In this document: piece after piece, positions 45,055 to 60,100 of the stretch | Layout of the letters: every line of letters begins with the position of its first letter | Numbering within the stretch: the stretch's first letter is position 1 | DNA from: Spisula solida | Taxonomy: Eukaryota > Mollusca > Bivalvia > Venerida > Mactridae | Assembly: GCA_947247005.1 (NCBI GenBank) | Contig: OX365953.1 | Span: 8,251,001-8,315,000, forward strand | DNA length: 64,000 bases | Direction of reading: 5' to 3' | The notes under the pieces: model-generated | The model's input: only the letters and a program-made list of their open reading frames with translations | Told to the model about the DNA's origin: nothing | Database searches by the model: none | Program-made: the position numbers and the translations under genes

Positions 45055-45755
45055 CACTCAAGGACTTTAAAAAAGGCCTCACCTAATCCAAAGTCCAATA
45101 TCGCTCACAGTTTTATGTTATTGCAATATAATTTTACATGTTTATTAATGGATCTTTCGTACGTGTAAATCAGTTTAGTTTGTAATAAAATGTTGTATTA
45201 GTATTTTCTAGGAATCCAGCAAGCGCACTCACCCTAGGCAAAAGTGTGGGATTTTCAATACTGGCTATGCGAGGCATTATACTGTTAATATGCTCATATT
45301 TGTTAGCTGGTGCAGGCACACTAATTTGTCGAATACACTTGCCAATTTTAGCAGGGAGTTTGGATACGTTTTTATAGAACAGGTCCTGAATTTAGTAATA
45401 AAACTTGATGATTTTGAATGTCCGTGACATGCGTGGACGTTCTGTTCTTATTGACTTTGTTCCTGCTTGTTTTAAACAAAATGACAGATAACTGTTGAAT
45501 TTGAACACGCGTAGAAACTATTGTGAACATTGTGTATGGGACAGGAGGCTCGTTATAGTACTTCTTAGAGGAGTGTGATTCCGCATATTAGGTAAGTTGC
45601 ACCCTTAACCGGTATTGAAAATCCAACACTTTTGCCTAGGGTGAGTGTGCTTGCAGGATTCCCAGAAATCAACGAGATAACATTTTATAAAAGAATAAAC
45701 TGTTTTACACGTAGGAAAGATCAATTAATACACATGTAAAATATTTTTGCGACCA
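45055..45755. mobile_element. Larger copy of the TA-target foldback element
   Basis: Left end TA-CACTCAAGGACTTTAAAA as at 972. The arms continue through TCTAGGAATCC and CACTCACCCTAGGCAAAAGT and are mirrored at 45618-45755. The right arm stops about 85 bp short, so the right end and TA are missing. The 300-bp interior has no clear ORF. Confidence 0.7.
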
Positions 45756-45976
45756 TCCAGATAATGATGGAATTTAGACAAACATTTTGACCAACTTTCA
45801 CAATTGTAAAGGTTAAGTAAGTAATACAGCATCATAGCATTCAATAGCATGCATGCACATCGCAATGCTCTTTCTATTATATAATGACCTTAGATATTAT
45901 CATTTCAGGATGCGTGTTTTGAACTGATGTTAGCAATATACATACCGAGATTACTTGAAGTACATTGTTGTAAACC

Positions 45977-46129
45977 AGGGCTGGTATTCAATATTAATCT
46001 TACTTGACTTAAGGATAAGGACAACCAATCAGGTCGCACCATATTAAACTCTTGGTCAGTAACAGGCGATTTGATTAGCTATTCTTATTCTCCAATTATT
46101 TAAGATCAATATTGAATACCATCCCAGAT
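45977..46129. mobile_element. MITE with CAGGGCTGGTATTCAATATT ends, copy 2
   Basis: Inverted ends CAGGGCTGGTATTCAATATT and AATATTGAATACCATCCCAG. Matches 26573-26716. CAGGG ends suggest hAT; no TSD seen. Confidence 0.65.
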
Positions 46130-46284
46130 GTGTAGATGTTAGATGAATGACTGATAACAACAGGATCCAAATTATTACATATTTAAAATATATATACAAA
46201 TGCATATTCAAGATTTCTCTGTGCAAAAAAAAATTTGAAACTGTGAAACATGAATGGAGTGCACATGTAACGGATAGTACGATA

Positions 46285-47091
<807 letters not shown>

Positions 47092-47099
47092 AACTTCGA

Positions 47100-47875
47100 T
47101 ACAAATTTGGTGACTATAGTGCGTCTGTGGCAAGAAACATACACAATTTCTGTACCGTATGTCGGTCATGCGACAAGACAAGCTAAGGTAAGGCCATTTA
47201 TGGCTGTGAACTCCAAATGTGACCTTGAAATAACGCCATTATTGTTTCAATTGACAACAGTAAAGCATGCATCAAATGGTCGTTTAATCCTATATACAGC
47301 GATGTTTTATGATTAAAAAAAAATTAAAATGTATATGTACGAGAGTCATTCAATATATAATGCAAACTATCACATAAAATGAAAAATGATTACATATATA
47401 CTCTCCATTTCCAGGGATTATCTTTTCGCATAGAAATATTTTCTCTGTTTTTAAAGATTCTCTCTATTTTTCTGTATGGTAATAGTCTCGCCACTTTGGA
47501 AAATGAAAAAGGGCATTCTGTCACAAGCTTCTGGGCAGCGAATAAATATTTCATGGCATTTTTTCCAGCGACATTCGACGTTTATGTTAATTAACTACGT
47601 TGGTTCGTGATGTTACCGCGTCCATGACGTTATACATGTAAATGATCTTGAGGGAAGGCAAGGGCTAATGACGTCGGCAACATATGTCATCAAATTTTCA
47701 GAACAAACAGAAATTGACATAAATATTTATTATGCCAAATTTCGTTCAACTATTTTCACAGGCTTTAGAGATAATTGATAGTTCGCATCATATATTGAAT
47801 GACCCTCGTATGTCCATCTGAAAAAGTAAAGAACAGAAAACAAGAGGATCATAGATCCAAGGGTGCTCACATGCT
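47100..47875. other. Intergenic, no gene seen
   Basis: Two short plus-strand open frames (47107-47316, 47379-47594) without recognisable domains. An inverted pair ATGCAAACTATCA (47360) and GATAGTTCGCATCA (47776) hints at a further MITE. Confidence 0.35.
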
Positions 47876-47879
47876 AAAA

Positions 47880-48975
47880 TTGACCTTAAGGTCATCAAGA
47901 TAAACATTTTGACTAAACTTGATGAAGGTTAAAGCAAAACTGAGGCCTCCAGAGTGTTAAGAAGATTTTGCTATTATTTGACATATTGACCTAGTTTTTT
48001 AGCCATATGACCCAACTTCAAATGTGACCTTAAGGTCATCAAGATAAACATTTTGACCAAAGATGATGAAGATTAAAGCAAAAATATGGCCTCAAGAGTG
48101 TTAATATGTTTTTTCTATTATTTTACCTTTTGACCTAGTTTTTGTTCCCACATGACCCAACTTCAAACTTGACCTAGATTTCATTGAGATACAACTACTG
48201 ACCCTGACCAAGTTTGGTGAAGATCAAAGCATAAATGTGACATCCAGAGTGTTAACAAGGTTTTCCTATTATTGACCTTTTGACCTAGTTTTTAACCCCA
48301 CATGACCCTTAAGGTCACCAAGATAAACATTTTGACCACACTTCATGACGATTAAAGCACAAATGTGGCCTCCAGAGTGTTAACAAGGTTATCCTATTAT
48401 TTGACCTTTTGACCTAGTTTTTTACCCCACATGACCCAACTTCGAACTTGACCTTAAGGTCACCAAGATAAACATTTTGACCAAACTTCATGAAGATTAA
48501 AGCAAAAACGTGGCCTCCAGAGTGTTAACAAAGTTATCCTATTATTTGACCTTTTGACCTAGTTTTTGACCCCACATGACCCAACTTCGAACTTGACCTT
48601 AAGGTCACCACGATAAACATTTTGACCAAAGATGATGAAGATTAATGCAAAAATGTAGCCTCCAGAGTGTTAACAAGGTTATCCTATTATTTAACCCTTT
48701 GTCCTAGTTTTTGACCCCACATGACCCAACTTCGAACTTGACCTAGATTTCATTGAGATACAACTACTGACCAAGTTTGGTGAAGATCAAAGCAAATATG
48801 TGACCTCCAGAGTGTTAACAAGGTTATCCTATTATTTGACATTTTGTCCTAGTTTTTGACCCCACATGACCCATCTTCGAACTTGACCTATATTTCATTG
48901 AGGTACAACTACTGACCAAGTTTGATGAAGATTCAAGCAAAATTGAAAGTGCTAGAGTGTTAAGCAGGTGAGCTA
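47880..48975. repeat. ~145-bp tandem repeat, seven to eight copies
   Basis: Unit includes GACCTTAAGGTCACCAAGAT, AAACATTTTGACC, GGCCTCCAGAGTGTTAACAA and TTTGACCTAGTTTTTGACCC. I recognise this phrase pattern as a repeat very common in bivalve genomes, supporting the taxonomic guess. Confidence 0.9.
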
Positions 48976-50190
48976 AAAAACAAGACTTCATTGTCGTTTC
49001 GTGGGCACTCTATAGTTCACACAGGATAACGTGGTGTTTACAAACGTGAATTGGTTTGGTAAACTGCAGCAAAATTTGTTTTACAAATTACTAAAATAAA
49101 CGGACATGGTCAGTTTTGTACTGAAAACATGACTGATAAATCATACACATCTCATTAATCCACCTTTGTGGAATATTCCAAAGTTTCCTGCCTTTCTCAT
49201 TATCATGGGCGCATCATAATCATCAAGACTATGTGTTATCCTCTCCAACCTATAATTATGCGGATATAGTCTGTTCCACCGATAGCAAATCAACATTAAT
49301 TCATAGTATAATGTGTGGAAGAGTCAGAGTCTAATATTATGCGGCAACAGACCATGTTAATGGTTGTAGAATAAATTTAAAATACATGTAGATCGAGAAC
49401 GAGTATTGAGCCGTGACTGCTCAAGATACTGGTACCTTAAATTTACGACTCAGAGGCCCGATTCTATTCATAGTGCATTTATTCAGGTCAGTCACTTGTA
49501 TACAAACAATTTTATATCAAAACAAAGCATTTTGTTGCTTAAAACATTTTAATCGCAAAACAGCAGTAAAAATCAATACTTTACGCACCAAGCCATATAC
49601 ATGTACTTTATGTAAACAATATCTGTTAAAGAGAAATGGCGTTGTTAATATGCACAACGTAATTGACCTGATTAAAATTATACACTTCATTTACTATATT
49701 ATGAATTGTTACAAAAACCAAATTACCAGTATACATGTATAGTCCAGTCACGGTAAAAATCCAGTGATGCAGCGGTCGAGTCCACTATAACGGTGTAAAA
49801 CCAAAGGCTTATACTGTACAAACAGCTATGATTTCAATGCTAAACTAACATACTATATTTTTCTACCTGTTCAGACAATGGTCGTTATCTTTTGTGTACA
49901 CATAAACTGCAATGTCACTGTCACAATATCCTAACTGGACTGTATAATAGTATTGTATGATTTGTTTGTAGATAGAATGGAATATGGCCGATCTCTCCAG
50001 ATATTTGTGTGTACTGGCAAGTCAGGTATTACTGGGCAGAAGGTGATACTATACTGGACGAACACACTTTGTTTTCTACTATCCCCATCCTGGACTACAC
50101 ATGTTGTCTCATAAAGTTGAATTATTGTGTTGAATTGATCAATACCTATATAGTCTTTTTTTTATAGACCCATTGTGGATCTGGACAATA
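48976..50190. other. Intergenic, no gene seen
   Basis: Includes an open frame at 49413-49742 without features. No repeats or RNA genes recognised. Confidence 0.35.
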
Positions 50191-50194
50191 TAAT

Positions 50195-50464
50195 TTGTTG
50201 AAAAAATTGAACTGTGTTTGTGTATTTACTGAAATCCTGACGACCCTACATGATTGTAAAATGAGCTTTCCATCCTTGACAATGCAGGGTCTGACGGGCG
50301 TTCAATGTACTCATAAGAAGATGCATGTGTACATGGAAAGTCAAACTGGATCATACAAGTATAACAGCTGCTTAGATTTACAAAATGCTGGGCAGGACCT
50401 TGAGGAGACAACTTATAAGAAAGCCAATAACAGAGAGATGTTTAATCATTTTTATAAAACATAA
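50195..50464 (+). CDS. Hypothetical terminal exon (uncertain)
   Basis: An 89-codon open frame after a pyrimidine-rich AG (TTTTTTTTATAG, 50167). The residue composition (CTHKKMHVYMESQTGSYKY, then LDLQNAGQDLEETTYKKAN) looks protein-like, not AT-rich noise. An internal TGCAG at 50283 is an alternative acceptor. No family recognised and no upstream exon found. It would be convergent with the PNLDC1-like gene. Confidence 0.25.
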   Translation: MLKKLNCVCVFTEILTTLHDCKMSFPSLTMQGLTGVQCTHKKMHVYMESQTGSYKYNSCLDLQNAGQDLEETTYKKANNREMFNHFYKT

Positions 50465-50529
50465 AAAAATTATATAAAATGTGTCAAGAACAACAAATTA
50501 AATGTGAATACTTGTATATTTTATGGTAC

Positions 50530-51010
50530 ACACACCATTGCTTAAAGAATGAGTAACAGGAATTGTATAAACAATCAAGTTTGGCACCATTTACATATAG
50601 CACACTCGTACATGACTTTCACTCGTTATAGCAGAAAGACAGTAATTCGTCCCTTTGGCGCAACAAGGTTGTATCTCTCTATATACTATATAGTAAGATA
50701 CAACCTTGCTGCACCAAAGGGACGAAATTATTATTGTATTAACAATTTGTATTTGTCAACAATTTGAAATTGTCCAACAAGTTTGGCACTATTTGCATAT
50801 AGCACATCCATACATGATATTCACTTGTTGTAGTCGTTCATATAGCGATGGTCTTCGGTAGTTATTTCACCATCAACATAGCACACTCCATATTTCACCA
50901 TCATGGTTACAGTTATCTGTGCACTGAACATTGCTTAAAACATGAGTATGGTCATTCTATTCACAATCTTGAAACTCAGGTACCATTTACATAAAGCACA
51001 ACCACAAATG
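50530..51010. repeat. Degenerate ~205-bp repeat units with an inserted hairpin
   Basis: AAGTTTGGCACCATTTACAT-AGCACA recurs near 50578, 50778 and 50978. The first unit is interrupted by the palindrome at 50648-50724. Confidence 0.5.
50648..50724. repeat. Palindromic hairpin element
   Basis: CGTCCCTTTGGCGCAACAAG then GTTGTATCT is mirrored after a 19-bp AT loop, with arms of about 29 bp. Probably a minimal foldback MITE. Confidence 0.7.
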
Positions 51011-51106
51011 GTACTAGTATTCAATTGAATTATAGTCTATCACATTGCAGTGGTCTTCTGTAGTTATATGGTTACAGATCTCTGACTAGGTCCAGCTGGT
51101 CATCTG

Positions 51107-51173
51107 TCAAGATTTGTAACGGTCTGGTAACAGGGCTAATGCAAGAACACCACTGGTAATGAGAACTCCAGAC
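51107..51173 (-). CDS. PNLDC1: PNLDC1-like last exon: C-terminal membrane helix and stop
   Basis: Encodes SGVLITSGVLALALLPDRYK plus S and a TGA. The 16-residue hydrophobic run is a tail anchor, as in known PNLDC1/Trimmer proteins. A related broken fragment is at 26722-26815. Confidence 0.85.
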
Positions 51174-54100
51174 CTGCATTGAATAAAAATAAGTCATTTT
51201 GTATCAACCAGAATTTCACTAATTCATAACCTACAAAGTAAGTCTAAATTATATCAAGAACAACATAAAAGTATGCTTCAGGTATAGTCCGGCCCGAAAT
51301 CTCCGAAAATTGACCGAAGCTTGTATTAGAGTATGAAGTTTTCTTCTTTGCTGATTTCAGTAGACAAGACTTTTGAATGGAAGTTCTGGCAGGTGACATT
51401 CTGTCACCCTTAAACATTTTCAGAAAATTAGGGTATAACATGATCCATTGACCCTGTTGTCTACCAATTCCAAATATGCAGATTCCTTTATACTTTTTAA
51501 TGTTCTACCCCAAAAATATCACATTTTGTACCATAGCCTAGCTTAGGATGTTTGATATCATAATGACAAGTCACTATAAAACTACCGTAGCGATTCTTTA
51601 CCAAATAAAATGGCAAATTGCATTGTAGTCAATTCCGAAAATTCGCAATTTCCATGCACTTTTTAATGTTTTACCCCAAAAATACCTCCTTTTGCATAAA
51701 TGCATGACACTAAAATTTTGCAGTCTTCAACAGCAACTTAATAACTTCATACAATACAAGTGTGGTTTATTATAAATGACATTGTAGTTCAACAATTCCA
51801 AAAGTTGGCAGTTGCGTTTAGATTGTGTAATGTTTTCCCAATTTCCTGAAAATGCTCAACATCCATGCAAGTATGAAAGCTTTGCAGCTAGCTATATTAA
51901 TGCTAGAAGAAACTGTCAATTTGGGTTAACCAGGACGGACGGACGAACGGAAGAACGAACGGACAGGTGAATTACTATATGCCTCCCCATCTATCGATAG
52001 GGGGGCATAAAAAGCCATTTAAGGCATAATGGGACTTTAAGCAGTTATTAGAGAATATAATATCAAACCGAAATATACTGAACCGTAAGAAAACTTAACA
52101 GTACATATTGTATCATGAAAGTGAGCATATCGTTACACATACCACATGATTCCTCGTACAATAGGTGAATGCCTCCATACGCTATATGTAGTCACACGAA
52201 TAGCATTATGTTTCTTGAAAGCTTTTAAAATATCTTTGGAACTGAAATACAATACAATGTGTAGTTTGCACCTATAGTGAAATTCAATGCCTACATACTG
52301 TCTTTGGGTCAAAATTTCAACTCTGTAGAAGGTGATTTAAACACTGATGGATTGAGCTGAAATTTGGTCTGAAAATTTTGTTTTTACTAAGAGAACAATT
52401 GGTTTAATTATTTAGGAGATCAAAGAAATAAAAATGAAACACCATAAAACAAATACTGTTCAGCACCATCGACTAGCAAAGTAAAGTACAGTGTTATTGC
52501 CACCTATCCACATACCAAGTTTCATGAACATGGCTTTGAAACTATTTGAGTAATGTCAGGAGCTAGATTTTTGACGGAAGGACAGATGGACGGAGGACAA
52601 ACCTATAGTCCCCATTGGTAGAAAACCGGTAGGGGACTTATAGTTACATTTGATGATTTTATACCTCTTGGTAACAGAAAATGCATACAAATATCAAGAT
52701 TGATACATTTGTTTAACCCAGTCAGACAAGGATTGGCACAGCGAACAACTGAAGCAACAAAGTCACTTTGAATATAAATGTGATTTAAGCATGTAATGAT
52801 GTTCAGAACTCTAAGGGTTTCGACACAAAAATGTATGTCCCCCACAAAGGGCAATAACTCCGGCAAAAATCATCCATCCTACAACTCCTGACAATATGTA
52901 CAACAAGGATGGGTACTTAGTGTTCATGAGAAGTTTCATTGAAATCCGACCAATGGTTAACGAGAACAAGCACAGACTAACTTTGTGACATTCATACAGC
53001 ACAGAATCAATATTTCTCCCCCACTATACATGTATGTGGTAGACATAATAATACTGATTGTGATTTACTCATTTGTAACTTACCAGCGAAAATTACTGCA
53101 AGCTACCAGAGCTCTTGTTGGACCCATAGGCTTCACATCAACAGATCCATATGGAGAAAACCATTTTGCTAACTGAATGAAAAACAAATTCATATTGAAA
53201 ACTTAATGTCACAACAATCATCTGGCATTATTGCACTCAGACATTATTGGTGTCAGATGCAATGCCATCTGAGGACATTTGCATATCGTCGCCTGTCCTG
53301 CAAAGGACGTATCTTCATTTTGGCGCCAATTTTTTTATTTGCTAATCAGAAAATACAGTGATTTATACGTATAAATTAGGGATGGGACCGAATACCAAAA
53401 TCAGTATTCGAATATTCGAAATTCATATTCGAATATTCGATTCCCATGATCTCCATGATCCATGATCATTAATGTTGGATTATTAAGTAAATAAAATTAA
53501 TAAGAAGGTTCTTATGTCCGCACCAGGTCAATTAAGCTGAACAATAGATCCATCACACCTTATTCAAACTGCTATTCATTTAGTAGACAAGCGTCTTATC
53601 GACACATTTACCGATACCACAACAACAACAACATTTTACATCTATGCAAAATGCTAATCCTACAGTTGATCCCCTAGGTTAATTGTTGTCTCTTATTGGT
53701 CAATTAATTAAAACAATCCCACACACTTGTGTAAATGTTTTAGCCTGAAAAAATCCAGGTTATCAGGACGCTTGAATACATAATAAATGCAGGCGTTTCA
53801 GGTGTCAGAAATGCAATCGTTTTCCGAGAGTATTTTGGAGAAGTGTCATGCTGTTTATTCAGATTATACGGTTGTTTCAATAAATCGATAAACGTATATA
53901 GCAACTAAATGTTGATATGGGCAGAGACAGTAGAATAAGGGACCTGATTATATTATGTAATATATGGCCATTAACAGCGCACGAGAATAATCAAAGTGTT
54001 GACATATTTTAGTGAAGATGACAGAAAAATGATTTTTTTCTCGAATATTAAAATTGGATTCGAATTTTCGTTCGGTTTCCGAATATTCGAATATTGGGTC

Positions 54101-57100
54101 CCATCCCTAGTATAAATCAAGTCGCAGAGTTTCAAGCGTATTGTTTGATGGGAGCAAGATCTTTTGCTAATTTTGCATGACAGTGTATTATTACCAGTCA
54201 GTATTTATACAGTTTGCGAGACAGATAATATAATAATACATGTTTCAAAATTATACGTCGTTTGCGAATGGGTAAGATTCGGAAATTCTGAAACTATTAT
54301 ACGACGTTTGTATATACACAATTTATTAATTGTCATGACAAGCAACGACTATTTGATTGTTAGTCATAGTCGAAATGATGTTATTGGCTCAATTATGCAA
54401 TTAGTCAAAAATTGAAATCAAATACAGCTGTTTAAGGCCAGTTTAAATTAATTCCTAGATTAGTATTCCCCTTTTTAGTTTAATAATCATTAAATGATCA
54501 TTTGGTTATATGCGAAATTAATTTTAGAAACCGTATACCGAATTTTGGGTAAAGAAAAATTAAAAAATAAAAGTTTTTCGTCTTTTTCTCAAAACATTGA
54601 AATTAGAGATACGACCTTTGCGAAGACAGGCGACAATATGGGGAAATGTCAACAGAGAACATTTGTGTCAGGTGCAATGTCAATTGACAACATTTGTCTA
54701 GGGTGAAATGTCAACAGACAACATTTGTGTAAGGTGCAATGTCAAAAAACAACATTTGTGTATGGTGCAATGTCAACTGATGACATTTGTGTATGGTGCA
54801 ATGTCAACTGATATCATTTGTGTCAGGTGCAATATCAACTGATTTCATTTGTGTATGGAGCAATGTCAACGGATGACATTTGTGTATGGTGCAATGTCAA
54901 CTAATATCATTTGTGTCAGGTGCAATATCAACTGATATCATTTGTGTCAGGTGCAATATCAACAGACGTTATTTGTGTCTAGTGCAATGTCAACAGACTT
55001 GATTTGTGTCTAGTGCAATATCAACATACGTTATTTGTGTCTAGTGCAATGTCAACAGATTTGATATGTGTCTAGTGCAATATCAACAGACGTTATTTGT
55101 GTCTAGTGCAATGTCAACTGGTATCATTTGTGTCAGCTGCAATGTCAACAGAGAACATTTGTGTATGGTATAATTTCAACTGATGACATTTAATGTCTCT
55201 GGTGTAATGTGAGCTGATAACAGTTGTCTCGGGTGCAATGTCAACTGACAACATTTGTTTATGGTGCAATGCGATCTGATGACATTTGTGTATGGTTTAA
55301 TGTCAACTGACAACATTTTTGTCAGGTGAAATGTCAACTGTCGACATTTGTGTACGGTGCAATGTCAACTGAGAACATTTGTGTATGGTGAAATGTCAAC
55401 TGAGAATATTTGTGTATGGTGAAATGTCAACTGAGAATATTTGTGTATGGTGAAATGTCAACTGATGACATTGTGTATGTTGCCATATCTGATAATGACA
55501 TTTGTGTCAGCTGAAATGTCAACTCAGATTACATAAATTGTTGATATCAAGTGTATGGTGCAATGCGAACTGATGATATTTGTGTCTTGTGCGATATGTT
55601 AACAGCTAATGACATTCGTAATCAATTGTTTGTTTGCTATCAACTGAAACAGTTGTGATTGCGTGGCTGTTAGGTTTTTCCTTGTTAGATTGGCCAATGA
55701 CCTCCAACTTTGAGAGAATAGGCAGTTGTGTGAGACTAAGAATCCAGGTGCGATACCCTAACTCTTTCCAAATAGATTCCATGGTTTAAAAACGCAAAGT
55801 ATCACCTCTTCGTCTTCAACGATGCTCCTACTTCGGTGTAACGGTCAGTTTTATTCCCCACACAATTCACCCCACGGAAGATAAACTAGGCCGGCCCGAT
55901 TTATCCCCCGCCAGGCCTCTTCTTCCCAGGATGACTGTTAAAAGTTTTGTAGACAGATTAGAATTATCATACTTGACTTCTAAAAGCCAACACTTGAAGG
56001 CTGTTAACATGAGCGAGCGCTATGTAGTGCTTTCCATGGGAGGTAATCCATGACTTCTATATTTAATTGAATGGGAGGTAACTGGATAAAGGTGCTCGGT
56101 AGCACTTTGCTAGGCAACGGACCCCGGGACAGTAACTTTGGTATGGACACAGAGAAAAAGGACAGAATAATATCTCTAACCTTTACCTGATCAATGTTCA
56201 GTTTTGTAGTTAACATTGAACTTCGTACATGTAACAATTCTGGTCGTCGTGTTGCGGGGTCTTCAGAACCAAAATTCTGCAAATTGATTAAAATTGATTT
56301 ATTAAACATTTTATTGTTGAACTGGTTTTAATAATCAATACTGCAGCACACAGACAATCCAAAGCCACACAGAAACGGCGGCTGCCTAGTGCCTATAGCC
56401 ATCCTTGCAATAGTCTGACAGAACAAACCATCAATGTCCCCAAAAAAGGGTTTGATTTGATTTGATATGAGTTTACGGTTCTTGTTTCCTACACCTACCT
56501 TTTGGTACTTTGAGTTAAATGGAAAGACCAAAAAAGGGTTATTTCAAGCAGGTCTACATACTCCCACTATAAATGACATACTGTGGAATTTGAATTTTGT
56601 GCATAATTATTCATAAAGGGGGGGGGGGGGTATTTATGAAAACTCCTATTAATTAATTTAACTGCTATGTAAAGGATTACAAAAAATGTTATCATAAAAT
56701 ATATACAATTTTTAATTATGTATTTTTAGAAAGTAAACAATATCAACAAAGCTAACAGCGAAAATTACTATGAAAATGTTTAATTACAATTCAGCACAGG
56801 AAGTTTTGCGTTTTCGCATAAATTTCTAAATACTAAATTTCTGCATTTTCAAAATCATGGATTTTTCGATACTAAAAATTAAATATCCACTTTTACAGTA
56901 GTGTACTTACAACAAATTCTATTGATGCACGATTAATATTCACTTTATTGACATGTTCTTCCAAAGACTGTAGGTATCTTCTAAACATACATGGAATAAC
57001 TTCAGTCGACCTGAAAGTATTGTACAGAGAATTTGACAAGACTCTCAACCTTCTATTAACATAATTGTACCACCTCAAAAAAACAAAAAAACAAGACTGC

Positions 57101-60100
57101 GTTCAATAAACGCTTATGCCCCCTGTGGAAGCCTTGTCCATAAATAAGTCTAAGTCCAAAATTAGGTCAAGGTGAAGGTCAAAATGGGGTCAGGTGATAC
57201 AGGTGTGTGGAGAGTGTTCATATACAACATCCATGCAAGTTTGGAAGCTTTGTAGCAAGCCATAAAGATGCTAGAAGAAACGGTCAATTTGGGTTAACCA
57301 GGACGGACGGACGAACGAACGGACGGACAAACGGACGGACGGAGAGGTGAATCACTATATGCCTCCCGATCTGTCGATACGGGGGCATAAAAATTGTAAC
57401 AGCTGATATTTTGAATGTTTTTATAACCCTGCTTGTATCTTTTCATAAGCCGAGTGTATCATGAAGACACTCAAAGTGTAATACCAACACAAATCTAAAG
57501 GACCAATACTGCACTATATATTCAATGCAAGTACCATGTAAAATATTCATGCATAAAGGTCAGGATCAGGTCAAATTCTCCATGCTGTACGGTCTGTAGT
57601 TTAAAAACAGATACAATCAACTCTGTTACATATAAAGTCTCATTAGTCACAAAATGTACTTTACAATAACGAGATATGCCTTGGGTAGAACCAACGGAGC
57701 TTTGGGAAATATGCTGAATTGCGTAATTTAACCAGTATCCAAAGAAACATCAATTTTGAAATGGACCGCAAAAGAATTATTCATTAGAACTAATAAACAA
57801 TCATTGGGTCTTAAATAAATTTTAACACATGATTGCAAAATCTGAAGAAATCACATGGTTACAAAATCTTATGAAATCATATGGTTGCAAAATCTGACGA
57901 ATTCACATGGTTGCAAAATCTTATACAATCACATGGTTGCAAAATCTTTTGAATTCACATGGTTGCAAAATCTTATGAATCGACATTGTTGCAAAATCTG
58001 ACAAATTGACATGGTTGCAAAATCTTATGAAATCACATGGTTGCAAAATCTGATGAATTCACATGGTTGCAAAATCTGACGAATTGACATGGTTGCAAAA
58101 TCTGATGAATTGACATTGTTGCAAAATCTGATAAATTCACATGGTTGCAAAATATGATGAATTGACATTTTTGCAAAATCTGATAAATTCACATGGTTGC
58201 AAAATCTTATAAATTAACATGGTTGCAAAATCTGATGAATTCACATGGTTGCAAAAACTTATGAATTCACATGGTTGCAAAATCTTATTCACATCTTTGA
58301 GTTACAAACCTATGATAAATAAATCATAAGGTATAATGTTAGTTGTGCTGTTTGCGTGTGACTGAGACAGTGCCATCGTAGCTCAAAGGTTAGCGCATTT
58401 GCCGTCTAATCTGGCGACCCAGGTTCAAATACAGGTGGAGGCACTCATACGCCTGCCATATTTCAGCAGAAAGCTGACTGGCAAATAAAGGCTATGCTCA
58501 GCAGTAAGTGCTGGTCATTCCAGGGAAGAGACATTATCAGGGTGTGATACCCTAGACCCTTTGCTTTAACATGCCCTGTGTACAGCGTCAAACATGTGAG
58601 ACTATCTCTGGATTACCTGTCCGTACATCTCTAGTTGGTTGAGAAAAACTAAATGTTGTAAGTTAATAACACATTGGAAATAAACACATTACTGTTAATA
58701 TAGTAACAGTATGTTCAAATGAGCCACATATTTTTTTGAGATGTAAAAATCAGTCCCATACTTACGGAGTATCCTTGAAGGTATATATGTGTGCAAACCT
58801 CAGAAATACTGAAACATATACATGTACAATGATCAATCTTCAGTAAGGAAGTACATACATAGCACAGACATTTATCATAGCATTACTTATGTATTGATAA
58901 TTTTATCAGGCCCTTTCCCTAGAAACTTTAAGGTGCTGGGGTATTGCTGGGATTTATGTTTAAGGAGATCCATTAGCATGGCTAAACATTAGATGAGAAA
59001 ACTGCATGGTTTAAGTGTAGTATCTCATTGCCAGCTGGCATGCAAGACTGAGCCGCACAGTGAGTCTGGGAGTAAGAGTTCCTAATTTGGAAGATGTTCA
59101 CAAGTGTTAATGTTCGCGAATTTCGAATTTCCGAAAGAAAAAAAAATCCTACTTTTTCGGCGTTATCTCTAGAGCATCATTTAATTGCCACGACTTGATA
59201 ATCACTCTAGGTAATTACGACTTCTGTTTGTATACTATAATAGCCATCTACCCAAGCGTATTGATTTTTAATTGGTCGAGTGACTTAATTTGTTAGTATT
59301 TAATAGTACTCAATTAAGCCAAACCAGACAGCCCCATTGTGTAATGTATATTGTATTCATGCAGTCCATTGTTTCCGAACTTAGCGGAACATGCAATAGC
59401 CGTAGTTGTAAACATTGTACATTTGTACCTGTAGACATTCATTGACATTGACCTGTCAGTAGTTCCAAATAGGTTGTAATGGCGTCGCTTAGCCGTAATC
59501 ATATTGAAGTTCAACATATTTTAAGATATCATGAAGGTAATAATTTCACGAGCATCAATTTTCGCGAATTAATCAAACTCGTGAATACAGCGAAAATTAA
59601 ACCCTCGCGAATTATCCTGCTTTTACAATAGTAAGTTGAGTTGATGATTATACACATATTTAACCTCAGACAATCTCTGTTATACACATTTATATATTGA
59701 GCATGTTCACTAAATAGCTTGGCGACAAGAAAGGTATGTGTTTTAATGAACTGATTTAATATGGTTGAGTCATAATTTAAGGGGTGATTAAGCACTTTTT
59801 ACATAACACCAACCAATAATCACTCAAATAATACAATATTGACCAACATATAGCCACCCATAGTGATATAAAGACACCGTAGTAAGATTTAAGGAGTTGG
59901 GAGAAAGCCGATTCTAGCTTTGAGACGCTGTGATACCCCCAGCACTCTCTGCTCCTGGGGAAGGACCTGTTTATGTGTCTAGTTGTACATATGTCTACCA
60001 AGTGTTCTTCTGCTGTTGGAGTGGAGGAATGTAGCAGAATGTAAACGGGAATCTGAGAACGAAGAACCTTTAATGTTGTCGGTAGGGGTGTTTTTAACTG

